Part shown: positions 5,841 to 7,908 of the stretch, one piece after another | How the letters are laid out: each line of letters starts with the position of its first letter | Position numbering within the stretch: the stretch's first letter is position 1 | Origin: an uncultured Granulicatella sp. | GTDB lineage: Bacteria > Bacillota > Bacilli > Lactobacillales > Aerococcaceae | NCBI RefSeq assembly: GCF_938030755.1 | Contig: NZ_CALHIF010000038.1 | Location: 1 to 7,908 of the forward strand | Length of the DNA: 7,908 bases | Reading direction: 5' to 3' | Program-made: the position numbers and the translations under genes | Notes under the pieces: model-generated | What the model was told of the DNA's origin: nothing | Database searches by the model: none | Seen by the model: the letters and a program-made list of their open reading frames with translations, nothing else

Positions 5841-6941
5841 TTATTCTTCTTCAGAAGAAGCTTCTTCTGTTTCTTCAACGACTGGATTTGCTAAGTTTTC
5901 TAAATACTCTTCATAAGCCGTTTCAGATTTAATATCAATACGGTAACCTGTCAATTTTGCAGCTAGGCGTGCGTTTTGCCCGCGTTTTCCAATTGCTAAA
6001 GAAAGTTGGTGGTCAGGAACAACAACGATACAACCGTTATTATCCGAGTTAAATTCAACTTTCAACACTTGAGCTGGATTTAAAGCATTTTTAATATAGA
6101 TTGCTGGATCTTCATTCCATTCAACAATATCCATATTTTCACCATTTAATTCTTCAACAATGTTATGAACTCGTTGCCCACGTGGCCCTACACATGTACC
6201 GACTGGATCCAAGTTAGCATCGTTAGTACGAACTGCAACTTTAGCACGATCTCCTGCTTCACGTGCAATAGATACGATTTCTACTACACCATCATAAATT
6301 TCAGGAACTTCTTGTTCAAATAAACGTTTTAACAAATCTGGATGCGTACGACTTACAAAAATTTGTGGTCCCTTAGTAGTGTTATCTACTTTAGAAACTA
6401 AAACTTTGATTCGTTGATCTGGTAAGTACTCTTCTGTTGGGATTTGGTCTTGTTTGGCCATTCCGGCAACGATACGACCAAGGTTTACATAGACATAACG
6501 GAAATCTTGACGATCTACAACACCTGTCATGATTTCATTTTCGTATTGAATGAATTCATTATAGATATTTGTTCGTTCAGCATCACGAAGACGTTGCATA
6601 ATGACTTGTTTCGCTGTTTGAGCAGCAATACGTCCGAAGTCTTTTGGAGTTACTTCAAAACGAATTTTATCTCCAACTTCATAGGCTTTATGCTTTTCGT
6701 GCGCCTCCTCAAGACTAACTTCTAGTGTTGAATCGAATACATATTCAACTACTTCTTTTACAGCATAAACGTGCATATTTCCTTTCTTTTGGTCAAACTC
6801 TACTTCTACATTTTGTGCTTGTCCATAGTTTTTCTTGTATGCAGATACTAATGCTGCTTCTAAAGCTGTAATCACAACATCTTTAGAGATTCCTTTTTCT
6901 TCTTCGAGAACTGTTAATGCTCTAAGCATTTCTTTACTCAT
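5841..6941 (-). CDS. nusA: Transcription termination/antitermination factor NusA
   Basis: NusA binds RNA polymerase and the nascent RNA, and controls pausing, hairpin-dependent termination and antitermination. The 366-residue protein has the expected Firmicutes layout: N-terminal RNA-polymerase-binding domain (about 1-125, starting MSKEMLRALTVLEEEKG), S1 domain (about 135-200), KH1 with GPRG (252-255) in VGTCVGPRGQRV, and KH2 with GKRG (318-321) in LSLAIGKRGQNARLAAKLTG. An acidic tail ends in EETEEASSEEE. It lacks the C-terminal repeat domains of the E. coli protein, as is normal for Gram-positive NusA. The ATG at 6939-6941 follows AAAGGAG (complement of 6949-6955) with a 7-nt gap. It starts 19 nt after rimP. 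In other bacteria NusA affects its own operon through leader termination; the terminator upstream of rimP makes this worth considering here. Confidence 0.98.
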   Translation of the reverse strand: MSKEMLRALTVLEEEKGISKDVVITALEAALVSAYKKNYGQAQNVEVEFDQKKGNMHVYAVKEVVEYVFDSTLEVSLEEAHEKHKAYEVGDKIRFEVTPKDFGRIAAQTAKQVIMQRLRDAERTNIYNEFIQYENEIMTGVVDRQDFRYVYVNLGRIVAGMAKQDQIPTEEYLPDQRIKVLVSKVDNTTKGPQIFVSRTHPDLLKRLFEQEVPEIYDGVVEIVSIAREAGDRAKVAVRTNDANLDPVGTCVGPRGQRVHNIVEELNGENMDIVEWNEDPAIYIKNALNPAQVLKVEFNSDNNGCIVVVPDHQLSLAIGKRGQNARLAAKLTGYRIDIKSETAYEEYLENLANPVVEETEEASSEEE

Positions 6942-6960
6942 GTGTTTACTCCTTTACTCC

Positions 6961-7434
6961 TTAGAATTTGATTGCTAGACGAGCTTTCGCAATGTTTTTT
7001 CGTTCAATGGTAAATTCTTTTGTTCTTGTTTTGATTTGTACGTTCAATGTAACGGTTTCTTCGTCGACGGAAAGAAGTGTTCCTTCAAGGAATTTCTCAC
7101 CTTCAATATTTTGATAAAACGATAAATGTACGTAAGAACCAATGACTGCTTTTAATTCTTCCTCGTTTCTTAATGGCCGTTCTGCACCAGGTGAAGAAAC
7201 TTCTAGGAAGTATGCTTGTGGAATTGGATCAGGATTTTGAGCATCAAGAATCTCACTAAATTTTTCACTCATAAATGCACAATCATCTAAATCGATTCCA
7301 CCTGGTTTATCCAAGTAAAAACGTAGAAACCAATTTTTTCCTTCTTTAACAAATTCTAAGTCGAATAACTCAAAGCCTTCTTTTTGGATCACATCTCTAG
7401 TAAGCTCTGTTACCGTCTCAGTCACTTTACTCAT
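6961..7434 (-). CDS. rimP: Ribosome maturation factor RimP
   Basis: RimP binds the immature 30S subunit and is needed for proper assembly of its head region. The 157-residue protein has the two expected domains: an N-terminal domain with FELFDLEFVKEGKNWFLRFY and DLDDC, the family signature LEVSSPGAERPL (77-88), and a C-terminal Sm-like barrel with EGTLLSVDEETVTL and a KARLAIKF end. The frame is open 10 codons further upstream to an ATG at 7462-7464. The start at 7432-7434 is preferred because AAGGAGG (complement of 7443-7449) lies 8 nt before it, whereas only terminator tail sequence lies upstream of the other ATG. It is the first gene of the operon, preceded by a promoter and a terminator hairpin in its leader. 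Confidence 0.96.
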   Translation of the reverse strand: MSKVTETVTELTRDVIQKEGFELFDLEFVKEGKNWFLRFYLDKPGGIDLDDCAFMSEKFSEILDAQNPDPIPQAYFLEVSSPGAERPLRNEEELKAVIGSYVHLSFYQNIEGEKFLEGTLLSVDEETVTLNVQIKTRTKEFTIERKNIAKARLAIKF

Positions 7435-7442
7435 AGCCTCAA

Positions 7443-7449
7443 CCTCCTT
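7443..7449 (-). promoter_or_regulatory. rimP ribosome binding site
   Basis: The minus strand reads AAGGAGG followed by TTGAGGCT and the ATG, a spacing of 8 nt. It fixes the rimP start at 7434, because the in-frame ATG at 7464 would put this site inside the coding region and has no such site of its own. Confidence 0.85.
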
Positions 7450-7474
7450 ATTAATCGAGTCCATGTCGATAAAA

Positions 7475-7498
7475 AGAGTGAGCGTTTCCGCTCACTCT
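7475..7498 (-). terminator. Intrinsic terminator after polC, inside the predicted rimP leader
   Basis: AGAGTGAGCG (7475-7484) pairs with CGCTCACTCT (7489-7498) in a perfect 10-bp stem. The minus-strand RNA has a GAAA (GNRA) tetraloop, and U5 then A follows the stem. The polC stop codon lies 67 nt upstream, so it serves as the polC terminator. It is also downstream of the predicted rimP promoter and 40 nt before the rimP ATG, so the operon transcript must read through it. Confidence 0.85.
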
Positions 7499-7524
7499 CC
7501 TCTCAACTACTATTCTACTTAATT

Positions 7525-7554
7525 AGTATATCATATCATTTACGAATTTCGCAA
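7525..7554 (-). promoter_or_regulatory. Predicted sigma-A promoter of the rimP-nusA-infB operon
   Basis: On the minus strand a -35 TTGCGA (complement of 7549-7554) is followed by an 18-bp spacer and the -10 TATACT (complement of 7525-7530). A TG one base before the -10 (complement of 7532-7533) makes an extended -10. Transcription would begin near 7518, giving a leader of about 84 nt to rimP. It is the best promoter match seen between polC and rimP. No room for another is seen between the hairpin and the rimP start. Confidence 0.65.
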
Positions 7555-7565
7555 CTATTCTGATA

Positions 7566-7908
7566 TTAGAACAAATCATCAAATAAGGATAATTGGTTTT
7601 CATCCGGCAGATGGTCTAAGACTTTATTTTCTGTCATATAATCGATTAAAGTCTTTGAAACTTTACCTCGAGTAGCTAAATCTTTCTTAGATAAGAAAGG
7701 TTGCTCTTGTCTAGCCTCAACGATTTTATTCGCAACGTTCAGTCCTAATCCTTGAATCGCTCTAAATGGAGCAATCAAAGAGTCGCCTTCTATCACAAAA
7801 TTACTTGCCTCAGACTTATCAACATCCACCATTTTGAAATAGAATCCACGTTCTACCATCTCGTTAGCAAGTTCAAGAACAGTTAGCAAGTTTTGTTCCT
7901 TCGCACTA
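7566..7908 (-). CDS. polC: DNA polymerase III PolC-type alpha subunit, C-terminal end only
   Basis: The frame is open from the right edge of the window, where it continues upstream as SAKEQNLL, to the TAA at 7566-7568. About 114 C-terminal residues of a protein of some 1,430-1,450 residues are present. PolC is the main replicative polymerase of low-GC Gram-positives. Recognisable parts are ELANEMVERGFYFKMVDVDK, the stretch EGDSLIAPFRAIQGLGLNVA, the helix-hairpin-helix-like region around ARQEQPFLSKKDLATRGKV, and the C-terminal tail DENQLSLFDDLF. QLSLF in that tail matches the beta sliding-clamp binding motif expected at the PolC C-terminus. The TTG at 7887-7889 is internal and not a start. The terminator at 7475-7498 follows. 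Confidence 0.96.
   Translation of the reverse strand, partial: SAKEQNLLTVLELANEMVERGFYFKMVDVDKSEASNFVIEGDSLIAPFRAIQGLGLNVANKIVEARQEQPFLSKKDLATRGKVSKTLIDYMTENKVLDHLPDENQLSLFDDLF

Noticed and set aside
7435..7464. A longer rimP starting at the ATG at 7464
   Set aside because: No ribosome binding site precedes it, it lies directly after the terminator U-run, and AAGGAGG sits correctly for the ATG at 7434.
7887..7889. The TTG at 7887-7889 as the start of a separate small gene
   Set aside because: The frame continues upstream to the window edge with PolC-like residues (SAKEQN), so this is the end of polC.

Overview
The window is an AT-rich chromosomal segment from a low-GC Gram-positive bacterium (Firmicutes/Bacillota), most likely a member of the Lactobacillales. 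The evidence is the order polC-rimP-nusA-ylxR-ylxQ-infB-rbfA, the PolC-type DNA polymerase itself, strong AGGAGG-type ribosome binding sites, and the absence of ylxP between infB and rbfA. A Carnobacteriaceae- or Aerococcaceae-like source is a guess from general protein character. Nothing in the sequence fixes the genus.

Layout from left to right. Positions 1-744 (+) hold the 3' part of a DegV/FakB-type fatty-acid-binding protein. A 19-bp hairpin (745-787) ends it and, on the other strand, also ends the converging gene. Positions 789-1943 (-) encode a DUF819 (YjcL-like) membrane protein. Its upstream region has a perfect 22-bp palindrome (1976-1997) and the terminator of the large operon (2004-2046). 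Positions 2053-7434 (-) are the nusA-infB transcription/translation operon, read right to left: rimP, nusA, ylxR (rnpM), ylxQ, infB, rbfA. The C-terminal end of polC lies further right (7566-7908, -). A GNRA-loop intrinsic terminator (7475-7498) lies between polC and rimP, just downstream of a good extended -10 promoter (7525-7554).

The operon genes work together. RimP and RbfA mature the 30S subunit, NusA controls elongation, pausing and termination, and IF2 (infB) places initiator tRNA on the ribosome. YlxR and YlxQ are small RNA-binding proteins; YlxR is reported to modulate RNase P. Most spacings are 12-19 nt, and ylxQ overlaps ylxR. The exception is a 329-nt gene-free gap between infB and rbfA.

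That gap is the most unusual part of the window. It holds two tandem copies (121 and 119 bp, roughly 94% identical by eye) of an element built around a long imperfect hairpin. A third 16-bp partial copy contains the infB stop codon. A separate hairpin lies directly upstream of the rbfA ribosome binding site. The second interesting point is that the predicted rimP promoter lies upstream of the polC terminator, so the whole operon would have to read through that terminator. The rest of the window is ordinary housekeeping sequence. I see no mobile element with a transposase, no CRISPR array, no tRNA or rRNA gene, and no novel multi-gene system.
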